64,000 nucleotides of DNA from Fistularia commersonii (GCA_037954325.1 JBBMNZ010000030.1:189501-253500); one strand, 5' to 3'; shown: positions 24,190 through 33,970, counted from the stretch's first letter. A program made the numbers and translations. Notes: generated by a model not told the origin, from the letters alone.

Positions 24190-24770
24190 GATCCCGGATC
24201 AGCAGGCGGCCGGCATCGCGACCCCTCGCACCCCCACGCGCGCCCCTTGACCGGTGCATCGCCGCCTGGGGGAGCGGGCGTGCGTGCACACACACGCACG
24301 CACGCACGCACGCACGCACGGCGCCCCGCACCGCACCGCACCGCATTCACACGCGCTGTCCGAAAGCCCCGACCGTGCACGCGCGCGTGACACGGACCTG
24401 TGGCGGACTCGCTTCCGGGCTCGCGACGCGACCGAGGGAAAGAAGGAGACACGCGGGCTCTCTTACCGTCCACGGCCATCGCGCGGCTCCTCAACACGGA
24501 AGCATCACCGGCGGAGCTCGCGTCCTCTCCTCTCACCTGCCGCGGCGTGACGCGCACGGCCGCCGCAGAGCATCCTGGGAGATGAGGTCCTCGCGGACGC
24601 AGAGCGCGCGTCCGCCGCGCGGACGGACGGACGGACGGACGGCGGCTGCCTCGCGGGCCGCCCGGTCCTGTCGCGCGCCGAGACGAACTGTCGCGGAAAA
24701 AGCAGCGGAGTCAAGAAGAACTCGCTTCAGAGACGGTTTTACATCAACAGCGACCGCCGAGGGCAAAGCC

Positions 24771-24780
<10 letters not shown>
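24190..24780 (-). promoter_or_regulatory. samd12: CpG island and promoter region of samd12
   Basis: The region is dense in CpG (CGCGCG, ACGC and GGAC repeats, including a GGAC tetranucleotide run near 24622-24643) and surrounds the samd12 start codon. No TATA box is evident, which fits a CpG-island promoter. The exact start site cannot be placed from sequence alone. Confidence 0.65.
24467..24479 (-). CDS. samd12: samd12 coding exon 1 (start codon)
   Basis: ATGGCCGTGGACG followed by donor GTAAGAG. This gives M-A-V-D, and the split codon G|CC gives A, so the joined N-terminus is MAVDAVHCNLSQNGIDH. The human protein begins MAVEALHCGLNPRGIDH, so start, split-codon phase and residues agree. Only 13 coding bases, too short for ORF-based detection. 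Confidence 0.88.

Positions 24781-24807
<27 letters not shown>
24775..24807. repeat. (GT)n microsatellite
   Basis: GT run at the edge of the CpG island. Confidence 0.93.
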
Positions 24808-24972
24808 TCACGGTGCATCCAACACAACATTGGCTTGTTCCTCAGCACCTCCTCCAGCTCTGTCACTGTGTTCATATCGGAGCGAGTTGATGTCCTTCGT
24901 GTTTTCTGCAAGTTGTTTTTTGTTTGTTTTAACCTGGAATCGAGCAGAACCAGCGAGTCGTATCACCGGCCG

Positions 24973-25100
24973 TGTGGCCCTGCTGTGGCCCTGCTGTGGC
25001 CCCTGTGGCCCTGCTGTGGCCCCTGTGGCCCCCCTGTGGCCCCGCTGTGGCCCCGCTGTGGCCCCGCTGTGGCCCCCCTGTGGCCCCCCTGTGGCCCCCC
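24973..25100 (+). repeat. GTGGCCC minisatellite
   Basis: About 11 units of GTGGCCCTGCT, GTGGCCCCGCT and GTGGCCCCCCT. Confidence 0.92.
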
Positions 25101-25199
25101 TGTCGCCGGGCCGTGGCCAACGATGGCCATTGGTCATCAAACAGGCCTTTTCCCGTCACCCTGGTGTTTCCCTGACGAGGTCTAGTTGTGTGTTTTTCG

Positions 25200-25372
25200 G
25201 TTTTTCGTCTCACCATCTCCTGCCATCTGCCTTTCTATAATACTTACTTATATTCATATCCTTTTTCTTCTTTGTGACACAACGTTTCTGCTGCTGTGAC
25301 AAAGGAATTTCCCCCTTTGGGGATAAATAAAGTTCACCTTATATGGGGATCAATAAAGTTCATCTTATTCAA
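25200..25372 (+). mobile_element. LINE 3' tail (CR1/L2-like)
   Basis: Ends with GGAATTTCCCCCTTTGGGGATAAATAAAGTTCA, the typical untranslated tail of L2-type fish LINEs, followed by a second partial copy GGGGATCAATAAAGTTCATC. No coding part remains. Confidence 0.65.
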
Positions 25373-26351
25373 CAATGGAGTTTCTAAAACAGACCTGCGA
25401 GAAGCTCCCGCCGGCCATCGTCGCTCGCCAAGGACCCCGGGTTCGACACACACTATAATATAATGGTGATGATGCAGACCAGCTGCTCTCTGGCCCTTAA
25501 ACATCATTCTGTGTCTGCGTGCACTTTATCTTCCATTCATTGTTCTGTTTATTGGAACAGTGCATTTACTGCTAGGTTGTATTATTTTGTTATTTTCATG
25601 TCATCATGTAAAGCTGACTTGGACTTTGAAACAATATTATTAATAATAATTAATAATTTAACATTTTTAACAATTATTATCAATAATTTATTATTATTAA
25701 TAATTCTAATATTTCTAATATTTTTTTATTATTAATACTATTATTATTTCAAAGTCCAAACACACTTTGATTAACTGATTGATTGATTGACGGACAGATT
25801 AATAGATAGATGACATCACAGCGCAACTGGATCCAACGCTCCTTTTCTTCCAGACAAGTCGCTGGTTAATAACCTTTAACCTTTAACCTCCTTCCCCCTA
25901 ACGGTCCAGGAGAATTGTCTTCAGGGCCCCACCTGGTTCCATTAACTGTCCTCTGTAACTTTTGGTTGACAATGAAGTCAAGATGTTGGTGGGGAGGCGA
26001 GGCTGCGACCTGGAGCCGCCCGCCGGTGGTTTGGAGGAATCCTGCTGGTCCTGCTCCTCACCAGAAGCAACCTGGCCTCCTGGCTCAAAGTCCAGCAGAA
26101 GTCGTGGGTCCGGCCCTTCGGCTGCCGACCAGCTTGGGACGGGAGATGTCGGGCGAGTTCCTGCACCTCACGGAGGCGTCCACCGAGTTCCAGAAGATGT
26201 CCAATCCTGGAGCGCCCTCTGTTTCCACCTCCTTTAACTTGAATCTCTTGCTCCCTCAACAGTGAAAAACAGGCAGGTCAAACTTTTTGGGCTGCACTGA
26301 CTCGACTACACGGACTAAAATTTGGCAGACGGGCCGGGTCAGCACAAGATA

Positions 26352-26353
<2 letters not shown>

Positions 26354-26436
<83 letters not shown>
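26354..26436. repeat. (TA)n microsatellite
   Basis: About 40 TA units, nearly pure, followed by the repeat shared with 21.2 kb. Confidence 0.95.
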
Positions 26437-26502
26437 AAAAACACATTTGTTAACAGTACATATCAGATTCGTCTGACCTTTGTCTAATTTCTGCTTTTGA
26501 AA

Positions 26503-26520
<18 letters not shown>
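26437..26520 (+). repeat. Dispersed 75-bp repeat (partner at 21181-21270)
   Basis: AACACATTTGTTAACAGTAC then ATATCAGATTCGTCTGAC matches 21193-21232 with few changes. Both copies end in a run of A. It is likely part of a nonautonomous transposable element. Confidence 0.7.
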
Positions 26521-26535
<15 letters not shown>

Positions 26536-27119
26536 GTATGTCAGACATATTCCGCCCCCTCGCCTCTACAGACTGTATGCTGATGTGAATAGATTATTTC
26601 ATGCATATGTAAGTCATTTCAGCAGCAGAAGTTGACTTAACTTGAACTTCAGATGAAGATTGGACCCTGTTCAGAAGGACGTGCAGTATCATAGCATCCA
26701 TAATGTCTAACAAACATCTTCCTGACTGCAGCTCAGTGGTGTTTGCTGCCCTCCGAGCTCCAACTGCACTCTTTAAGTTCTGCAGTCTGATGACTTTTCT
26801 CTCAACCAGGTTGAAGGCCTTCTTGGATTCCTGTCTTGTTGGAAAGTCTTCTGTTTATCACCGAGGTGTGATTTGTGGACGGAAGGCATCCGGCTTTTCT
26901 TTGGAAGGGCCCGGCGCTCCCGGGGATCCTCCTGTCTCCCGGTTTCAGGTACGGGATGAGGATTCACAGCTCCTGCTGCAAAGCAGCGGCTCCTCCACCT
27001 CTGTGTTGTTAAGACACCCAAAATAAAATGTGTTACTCTAATAATGGTCCCAGGCTGCTCGGGGGGGGGGGCTCAGGGGGGCCCGTCGGCCATGAAGGGG
27101 GGCTCAACCTATCTGTCAA

Positions 27120-27365
27120 TCCGGAGCGGGGCGGCTCGCTAGCGCAGTGGTTAGCGCTTCGGCCTGACAGCGCGAAGGACCTTCCCATGTGGAGTCTCCA
27201 TGTTCTCCCCTTGTCTGCATGGGTTTCCTCCCGCACCCCACAAACATGCAGGTTCATTGGAAAAAAAACGGTAAAATTGCCGCGAATGAGTGAGTGAGTG
27301 AGTGAACGATTGTTTGTCCGTTCACGCGGGCCTGCCGGCGGCTGGCGACCAGTCCAGGGTGACGT
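27120..27365 (+). mobile_element. SINE-like element with tRNA-like head
   Basis: Starts GCGGGGCGGCTCGCTAGCGC then AGTGGTTAGCGC. The body has ATGTGGAGTCTCCATGTTCT, GGTTTCCTCCCGC and ACATGCAGGTTCATTGG, and it ends near GGCGACCAGTCCAGGGTGAC. This is the order of a very abundant teleost repeat. The internal pol III B box is eroded. Confidence 0.75.
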
Positions 27366-28169
27366 GGAAGAAGATGGTCGGACGGATGCCCCGGGATGCT
27401 GCGGCGTCGCACGGTCGCTCAGCCGATGATGTCACATTTTGGCAGCGGGAGCTGCACGGCAGGTTTGGACGCCCCGGCGCTGGAACCTGTGCCGTTTCAT
27501 GACCTGTAATGCAAACATGTTTAAGGTACAAAGACTTGGAAGCCTGGAGGGAGCTTTTATCATCCATGTGTGATCCATCAAACCCGTCAGGACAGAACTC
27601 GGCGCGATCACTTTAGTTCTGCCACGTCCCGTTTGATTCACTGCATCTGATCACTATCTTTTCTTGTGAAACGGCAGCGGGAGATTTTTCTCTCATACAT
27701 CTATTTGGATTTTTGAATTGAACTATTTGTAAAGGTATTTTCTTTTGATATGACGGTCGGCATCTATGAAATGCCGTGTGGCTCGACATCAAACAGCCGT
27801 GACCTACCGGAGAACCGGTTCAGTTTCAGATGCATCGCTGCTTTCACTCAAGCCGGCCATGCAGGTAAGTTTCTGCGTCAGCGGTGTCACATGCAAAACA
27901 AAAAACGTTGGATTAATAATTTTGAATAAAATAATCGTGATATGAGACAGCAATGTCACCGCCGGCCGGCGTCCTTGTCTGGCCTGTGGGGTGTTCTTTC
28001 AAAAGTGCTTCCGCAGGTGTCGGCAGCGCTTGCGGGTATCAAACGCTAAATCTGTTTTGCAATCCTGCATGGATCTTGGCCTGCAAGTAAAACGCACCTC
28101 TACCGGACGTTCAATTTGGCCCCAGATGACTGACGCGAGCATGCGGCTCGGAGGGACGGCCTGTTGTGG

Positions 28170-28228
28170 TTCTTCTTCTTCTTCTTCTTCTTCTTCTTCT
28201 TCTTCTTCTTCTTCTTCTTCTTCTTCTT
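28170..28228. repeat. (TTC)n array
   Basis: About 19 TTC units. Confidence 0.97.
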
Positions 28229-28724
28229 GAAGGTGTGTTTCGGGCTGACTGCAGCTGACAGATGCACACCGCCAACTACTGTTTGCAGTGATAATTGTTT
28301 CCCACCCGTGGTATTTTGAGACCCGCCCAGACCCATGTGAACATGTATGATAATGTTTTTGAAGGGTGTTAAAGTGCCGCAGAGGTCAGCATCCCTGCGA
28401 CCATAAGCACAGGACAGGCGGAATGTCCTGAATGAATGAATGAATGAATGATCGTGTTTTTTCATCCGTCTGTCGGTCGCCTGCGGCTGCCTGACCCGTC
28501 GCAGCAGGATTCCGTGCGGCAGCACCGAGAGTCAAAAGGCTTGACATACAAAGCATTTATTTCATATACATTTCTGGTACAAAAAAGTACAGCCTCAAAA
28601 AGTCGGGACTGGAGGAGCAGCGGTCAACATTTCATCCGTATGAAAAGCAAAATGTACAAAGGTCTTTGCGTTCGCCGGGGTGCAAAGGAGGTGAGGTGTA
28701 AAATGGGCGAGAACGCAACTAAAC

Positions 28725-29031
28725 TCAATCTGTCGAGTCCACCACGGCCCAGTGGGCCGCGATGGAGGTGATGGCGCCGTGGACGCGGCCGCTGATGGAG
28801 CGCAGCTCAGCATTCTTGTTGCTGGGGTACATGGCGTAGGAGTATCCGCTGGGCTGCCCCGCCGCCAGCGTGCGGCCCATGTTGGTGCTGAACACCACCG
28901 TCTGGAGGTAGTGGGCGTACTTCCCGCTGATCTGGTTGATGGTCTCGCCTTCGAACAGCTCCATCTCCAAGGACTGACCGGACATGTAACCGGCCACGGG
29001 GGACCAGACGGAACCGTAGCGGAACTGGAAT
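28725..29031 (-). CDS. ZG16-like lectin 1, exon 3 (C-terminal)
   Basis: Encodes FQFRYGSVWSPVAGYMSG, ...INQISGKYAHYLQTVVFSTN, ...GRTLAAGQPSGYSYAMYP and ...GAITSIAAHWAVVDSTD-stop. This is the bulk of a jacalin-type beta-prism fold as in zymogen granule protein 16. The exon begins in phase 2 after TTCTTCAG. The complete protein is 161 residues (human ZG16: about 167), consisting of a signal peptide plus one lectin domain. The family's C-terminal GxxxD sugar-binding motif reads GAITS here, so the aspartate is replaced by serine. Likely secreted; ligand unknown. Confidence 0.92.
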
Positions 29032-29221
29032 CTGAAGAAGGGGAGAAAACCACGGATGAGGACGGAAGGCGTACGGATGTCACCGTGCTTTGCGTCGCGT
29101 GGAAACAAACTCGTGCAAAAGGGCTTCGGGATACTTCGTATCGTGGCGAAGGCGTCGAGGACGGACGGGCGCAGGACTCCGGAGTCAGGTGACCTGACCC
29201 GCTCTGTCAGCTGTTCGTGAT

Positions 29222-29882
29222 GCTCCGGGGCTCAGGGGCCGAGGAGGACTTTTGGATGACGGGGAAGCGTCATCCCGAGTTCAACGCGGACCAGTTTCTG
29301 CGATGGCACTGGTCAGGAGCCAGACCTGACAGACTCAACAAGCTCAGCAGGAGAGCTGGAGCTGGAGTCTGTAGTGCAGGTGTCAGGGAGGAGGATGCTG
29401 AGGAAGCTCCTCAGCGTCATGGACAAGGTCCATCACCCCCTGCAGGCCACGCTGACGTCCAGTCAGAGCTCTTTCAGCCGTAGACTGATTCCTCCAAGGA
29501 GCTCCACGGGAGGTCCTTCCTACCTGAGGCTATCAGACTTTTTAATTCCTCTCCCTTCAGCAGCAGGGAATCTCAAAATCTAATCTCAATATTTCATTCC
29601 ATAACAGCTTCATGTACAATATTTTTTCATACTCTTGTGAACGCCCTCCTTATCTTTCACCTGGTACTTAAGACCTTAAGACATTTTGTAGCCTTCTCTT
29701 GTTACTTAAGACACTTTATAGTTTATTTGTGTTTCTTAGTCTCCCCTTATCTATTTATTTTTTTTCTTTTACAGTTTATACAATTTTCTACTATTATTTA
29801 TTATTGTTATGTTTTCGTTTGTACCTCTGGCACAACGATTTCCTTCGGGATAAATAAAGTTGTTCTTATTCTTATTCTTATC
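29222..29882 (+). mobile_element. 3' end of a CR1/L2-like LINE inside lectin 1 intron
   Basis: The plus strand encodes the C-terminal reverse-transcriptase tail: RLNKLSRRAG, then after a frameshift LRKLLSVMDKVHHPLQATL, SSFSRRLIPPRSS and YLRLSDFLIP. This is followed by an AT-rich untranslated region ending CGATTTCCTTCGGGATAAAT and a TTCTTA repeat tail. It is antisense to the host gene and makes up most of the 897-bp intron; other introns of these lectins are 85-124 bp. Confidence 0.8.
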
Positions 29883-29928
29883 TTACCTACGAGAAGAACC
29901 ACCTAAACGGCGTTGGCTGGATACTCAC

Positions 29929-30055
29929 CCGTAGATGTAGTTGCTCTGGCGCTCCCAGATGCGGATGGCCGTGATGGGACCTTCTCCACTCAGAAGGTAG
30001 GCCACGCCGCTCCCTGACCCCACCGGCGAGGAGTAGGAGAACTGCTGGCCGGCGG
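29929..30055 (-). CDS. ZG16-like lectin 1, exon 2
   Basis: Encodes AGQQFSYSSPVGSGSGVAYL then LSGEGPITAIRIWERQSNYI. This is the first beta-prism strands, including the GxGxxxSGEGPIT stretch that matches ZG16 (the GG-loop region). Acceptor CTTCCAG|CC, donor TACGG|GTGAGT (phase 2). Intron phases 1 and 2 are identical to the neighbouring lectin. Confidence 0.92.
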
Positions 30056-30156
30056 CTGGAAGGGCGGGGAAGGCAAAATGAGCTCCGACGTCTTTCATTC
30101 CGAGGAGTCGTCAGCGTATAAATCGTTATTATATCCAAAAGAAGCTTAAATCTCAC

Positions 30157-30208
30157 CATAAGCCGCCGCTTGGATTGTGAGCAGAGCAAAGATGAAGAAG
30201 GAATGCAT
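30157..30208 (-). CDS. ZG16-like lectin 1, exon 1 (signal peptide)
   Basis: ATG followed by HSFFIFALLTIQAAAY, a short hydrophobic signal peptide, then donor TATG|GTGAGA (phase 1). The start codon sits one base after an acceptor-like CCCGCAG, implying that it lies in the second transcribed exon. Confidence 0.88.
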
Positions 30209-30295
30209 CCTGCGGGAGAGACGGCAGAGGGTGACCAGGGTGAAGGTTCAGCTGCCGTTGGTCCTGAGAGAAGAAGCCAAAGTCCGATCTCTCAC

Positions 30296-30433
30296 CTGAC
30301 CGACTGCTTTCTGGATCGACGACCGCTTGACGCCTCCTGTGAAGGACGGAGCCTGAGGATGACAGAAGATGTCTGACGGAGGATCTAGAAGGGCGGCCGG
30401 TCGCACTCTCAGAAGACGAGTAGGATGCTGCTG
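30296..30433 (-). other. Probable 5'UTR exon of lectin 1
   Basis: Begins about 28 bp downstream of the TATA box and ends at donor GGTCAG|GTGAGAG (30295-30294). An 86-bp intron would join it to the start-codon exon. Inferred from splice signals only. Confidence 0.55.
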
Positions 30434-30460
30434 GTGCAGGAGCGAGAGCACCCTGGCCTT

Positions 30461-30468
30461 TATTTATA
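30461..30468 (-). promoter_or_regulatory. TATA box of lectin 1
   Basis: Minus strand GGTATAAATAAAGGCC, a canonical TATAAATA about 250 bp upstream of the start codon. It suggests a tissue-restricted, strongly regulated promoter, as expected for a secreted gut or gland protein. Confidence 0.7.
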
Positions 30469-30993
30469 CCGAGCGGCGCATTCCTTGCCATTGTTACCTC
30501 TTGATTTCCAGCAAAGGGAGGCAGAACCTGATCGTAAGAGGCAACAACAAGGAAATTGCGTGCGGAATTTTGTCCTTCTGTTATAGGAAACAAACAAAAG
30601 CAAAAAAAAAAAAACAGACAGACTGCAAATTCTAAGAAGTTGATATTCTTTGGGGGAAATGATGCTTGGTATTTAAGGAATGCCCACGGAAGCTGAAGAG
30701 GCGAACGGGTGATTCATTAATTCATTTATTCATTACACGTGAGGAAAAACAAAACGGTGGCCCAGATTTGGCGACAGACCATAAAAACAGAGAGATTTCC
30801 ACGAACAGTGTGACGTTCGCCCGCCGCTGAGCTGCAACGCCAGGTACTGTCCAGAACACCCGGATGCTTTGCTAAAGGGCCCCTGGCACACAGACAGCAG
30901 GGCCTCGAACCACCAACCTTCTGACCGGGGCGACCCCTCCACCGACTTGGAAAAATAAAAAGGAAAAACAAAAGGAAAATACGCAAAATAACC

Positions 30994-31060
30994 TTTATTT
31001 TATTTTATTTTATTTTATTTTATTTTATTTTATCTTATTTTATTTTATTTTATTTTATTT
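30994..31060. repeat. (TTTTA)n array 1
   Basis: About 13 units with one TTATC interruption, between the two lectin genes. Confidence 0.95.
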
Positions 31061-31144
31061 ACCTGTTTGTTTATTTTCTTATTTCTTCATTTATTTTTTT
31101 TTATTTTATTAATCTCCATTCATCCATTCATTATCTATGGTTTA

Positions 31145-31340
31145 CGCTGCACTAGATGCTGGCTTCTCTCAATCGCCGGTCCATCCCAGGGTTACATACA
31201 GACACAAAAAAGACCTTTCACTCTCTCATTTCCAAATTTTCCAGTGAACCTGCTGTACGTGTTTGGACTGTGGGAGGAATCCAGAGAACTCCGAGGAACC
31301 CTGAGGAACCCCACGCAGATATTGGAGAACTTGGAGGCTC
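31145..31340 (-). mobile_element. SINE-like element, antisense
   Basis: The plus strand reads CGCCGGTCCATCCCAGGGTT, ...GTGTTTGGACTGTGGGAGGA, ...AACCCCACGCAGATATTGGA. This is the reverse of the teleost SINE-like body seen at 27.1 kb. Confidence 0.7.
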
Positions 31341-32009
31341 CGAGTGGCCGGCCTTGCATTTCACACCAAGGCCTTCAGTGGTGCTCCGAATCAATCCACC
31401 CCCCAATGATTACTTTATGGCTACAAAAAAAACATCTTGTTATGCAGAAATGCAGTATAAAGAGAGTTGCATCGGGGACAGATAAGTCGTGTGGCCACAA
31501 TAAATGCCCGTCTGGCAAACAGCTGCGACGCATAAAAAGCACCAATAATAACCTTATAAACTTGCAGTATTATTTAGGAAAATAGTAGCCTTTTACTCAA
31601 CAGAAATCCATCCTCCTTTCTTTCCTCAAAAAGAGTTGAATTATTCAGTGGCACAGATTATCCGTGCACTTCGTCTCCAAGCGCTCCCAGCAATAAAATT
31701 TGCAGTGCACCTCGGAGCCTGTGAGCCAGGGCTACCGGTCGGAGTTCGTGGCTTGAGAGTGTCAGACAAATCCTTTTCCTGGTCGTGACAGGTTCGCTAG
31801 CTTAGGAGTTGCCCAACCTTTTCTTTACTGTGTCCAGCTTTTCTTCAAAACTCCATCTAGAAAATGGCTTTACAATATATATGACAATATATTAGCTCCT
31901 AAATCCGTTTCTTCTCCTCCTGCAGCCGTTGTGGGTTGACAAAACCGATAAACAAACACAACTATATTTACACTCGCTAGTATACTAGTCCACTCTCTGA
32001 CCATCCAAT

Positions 32010-32350
32010 CAGAGGGTGTGAATACGCTGACGTCGCTGTAGCCTGCTAGAAGGCTTTGGATGTCGGCGACTCAAAATCCGATTGGTCGAAGCAACAGCGT
32101 CATCAACCCTTGTTTTTTTGCGTAATGGGCTTGCAGAACTGATTGTGCAGGCCCGCCCAGGTAGATTTCTTTGACTTTGACCCTGCTCGGGAACATATGA
32201 TGGCTGAAATGTGATTGATTAAATGCTTTAAAATGAAAATGCATGTCTGGAGGCGGCACAACCAGGAGAAAAGCTATGAAAGGAAGTGAACAGACTATTA
32301 AGGATTATTTAATAAGTATTTATGGACAAAATATAATTAACATCTGTGAT
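32010..32350 (+). mobile_element. Possible DNA-transposon remnant
   Basis: Contains GGAGGCGGCACAACCAGGAG, then ATGAAAGGAAGTGAACAGAC leading into an AT-rich open stretch reading MKGSEQTIKDYL. This resembles the first residues of some fish hAT/ZMYM-type transposases. No terminal repeats were confirmed. Confidence 0.3.
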
Positions 32351-32369
32351 TCAGATATTTTTTTAGGCC

Positions 32370-32486
32370 AGCAGAGAAGGCCTTGCAGGCCCTGATGGCC
32401 CGACACTGGGGACTCCACACAGGAAGTCCCCTGGTGGGAATCCAACCAGAGCACGGGAGGCAAAAGCGCCAACCACTGCGGCCCCC
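32370..32486 (-). mobile_element. SINE-like head fragment, antisense
   Basis: GGGGACTCCACACAGGAAGT, ...CCTGGTGGGAATCCAACCAG, ...GCGCCAACCACTGCGGC is the reverse complement of the SINE head. It abuts the (TTTTA)n array directly. Confidence 0.65.
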
Positions 32487-32561
32487 TTTATTTTATTTTA
32501 TTTTATTTTATTTTATTTTATTTTATTTTATTTTATTTTATTTTATTTTATTTTATTTTAT
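32487..32561. repeat. (TTTTA)n array 2
   Basis: Fifteen perfect TTTTA units joined to a SINE head fragment. Confidence 0.97.
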
Positions 32562-32639
32562 TGTTTATACATAAGAAAGTACTTACAGTCCGCAATTGAT
32601 GTTCAAGTGGGCCATCTATCATGCCATCGATGGTGCCAA

Positions 32640-32975
32640 GTTAAAGCATTTTGGCCCAACTTGTAAATAACTTTGTAATTTTTTGAAGTTGGTGTCTGGT
32701 GCTGAAATATGTTGAATAGGATGTGATTCTACCAAATATATATCAAAATCACAAAAGTCCAGCCAGGAGATCAAAAGATATAACCGTGGGGGACCACTTG
32801 TGTTTATCTGATCAAGTTGAAACGTTTTAGCACAAATCGTAAATAATATTGGAATTGGTTTAAGACCAGTGTTTGCTGCTGAAATATGTTGACTAGGATG
32901 TGATTCTACACAACGTATCTCAAGATCACCGAAATCCAGCAGCAGGTTTAAAAGCTATAGCCAAGGCGGGCTTCT
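32640..32975 (+). repeat. Diverged tandem duplication, unit about 170 bp
   Basis: Copy 1 (about 32640-32790) and copy 2 (about 32815-32975) share GCTGAAATATGTTGA(A/C)TAGG and ATGTGATTCTAC, then CAAAATCAC or CAAGATCACC, and GTCCAGC or ATCCAGC, in the same order and spacing. Identity is perhaps 70-75% by eye. No coding potential. Confidence 0.75.
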
Positions 32976-33021
32976 GTACGTATGATACGATCGGTGTCTG
33001 GAGAACGTAGAAGAACATCTC

Positions 33022-33053
33022 GTTTGGTTCCGCATCTCGATGCGGAACCAAAC
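33022..33053. repeat. Perfect hairpin, 15-bp stem
   Basis: GTTTGGTTCCGCATC, two bases TC, then GATGCGGAACCAAAC. The arms are perfect reverse complements. Confidence 0.9.
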
Positions 33054-33343
33054 CCCATGACCGAGCCCCGCCCCGATATACATCTGAGAAGTCTCCACAT
33101 TGCGGGATGCCGTCCTCTGCGATGCCGTACGTTGTTGTCGTCGCTGATATTCAAATCTAAAATTGTCAATCCGGTACAGAGAAATGTCCCAATGGGCGGC
33201 GCTGAGATTGAGGATTAAAAGTATGCGATGCAAACCGTGGCCAAGTCGTTCAAACAAGCGAATGTTATGAGTTGGGTGCGAATGACTCGCCCGACCCGTT
33301 TGCAGCAGACACTCAAGACACACTTGTTTAATTACACATTTTA

Positions 33344-33363
33344 TTGTCAAAGCGCTTTGACAA
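33344..33363. repeat. 20-bp perfect palindrome
   Basis: TTGTCAAAGCGCTTTGACAA, about 210 bp beyond the stop codon of lectin 2. Confidence 0.9.
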
Positions 33364-33572
33364 CACTGAATGCCATTAGCATGAGGCAGCTCCTCACGGG
33401 ATGGGCAGAACTCTGCACGAGAGGCTGAGGTATGCAGGTGGAGAGAAGACGAAGGTCACACGAGGTTATTGTCCCACATCGTAAATTATAGGCCGAGCTG
33501 CGAGGCGCACCTTCCGCATGGCTCCATGTTTAGATTGAGTTCATTTGGTTACAAAGAGGTCCTTGAAGGTCC

Positions 33573-33885
33573 TCAGCGGCTGGGCTCGGGTTTCTCGGTG
33601 GCCCACCAAGCTTTCAAGGAGGTGATGGGTCCCGATGCTCTGAACCTGGCCATCCGCAGCTCGCCGTCTTTGTGAGCGGAGTAAATGTTGAAGGACTTCC
33701 CCCGCGGACGCCCGACCTGCAGGACTCGCCCGCGGTTGGTGACGACCACCAGGGACTCCAGGTAGCGCATGGTCTTCCCCGAAATCTGAACGATGCACTC
33801 GCCGTCGCGCATCACCATCTCCTGCATCTCGAATCTTCGTCGGCCCGCCACCGCCGACCAGGCGTCGCCGTATCGAAACTGCAAC
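33573..33885 (-). CDS. ZG16-like lectin 2, exon 3 (C-terminal)
   Basis: Encodes LQFRYGDAWSAVAGRRRFEM, ...CIVQISGKTMRYLESLVVVT, ...GRPRGKSFNIYSAHKDGELR and ...SGPITSLKAWWATEKPEPSR-stop. The full protein is 163 residues. It is a clear paralogue of lectin 1 but more basic, rich in Arg/Lys around the second and third strands. The C-terminal GxxxD site reads GPITS, again with serine for aspartate. The predicted protein is intact, with no frameshift. Confidence 0.9.
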
Positions 33886-33970
33886 CTGTTGAAGATCAGA
33901 AGGGAGTTGAGGGGACGCTAGACGGATGTGAACTTGGCAGAAGGTTGAAGTAAAGCCATAAGATATTCAC

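Larger units (their letters stand above)
17885..24466 (-). other. samd12: samd12 intron 1
   Basis: About 6.6 kb. It holds the 9-bp GTACGAGCT minisatellite (18620-18728), three copies of the dispersed GC-rich element (19.5, 20.7, 21.65 kb), CA arrays at 20364-20433, 21945-22000 and 23740-23819, and a 75-bp repeat also present at 26.44 kb. The many long open frames in this GC-rich intron show no recognisable protein. Confidence 0.65.
25373..28700. other. Intergenic DNA between samd12 and the lectin array
   Basis: No exon recognised. It contains AT-rich DNA (25620-25750), a TA array (26354-26436), poly-A plus TA (26500-26535), a SINE copy (27120-27365) and a TTC array (28170-28228). Confidence 0.5.

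Noticed and set aside
23820..24890. 356-codon plus-strand frame over the CpG island
   Set aside because: High GC keeps all frames open. It is antisense to the samd12 start exon and shows no domain or homology.
30994..32561. (TTTTA)n arrays as the fish counterpart of the SAMD12 intronic epilepsy repeat
   Set aside because: They lie upstream of the samd12 first coding exon, between lectin genes, not in a samd12 intron. No TTTCA units are present.
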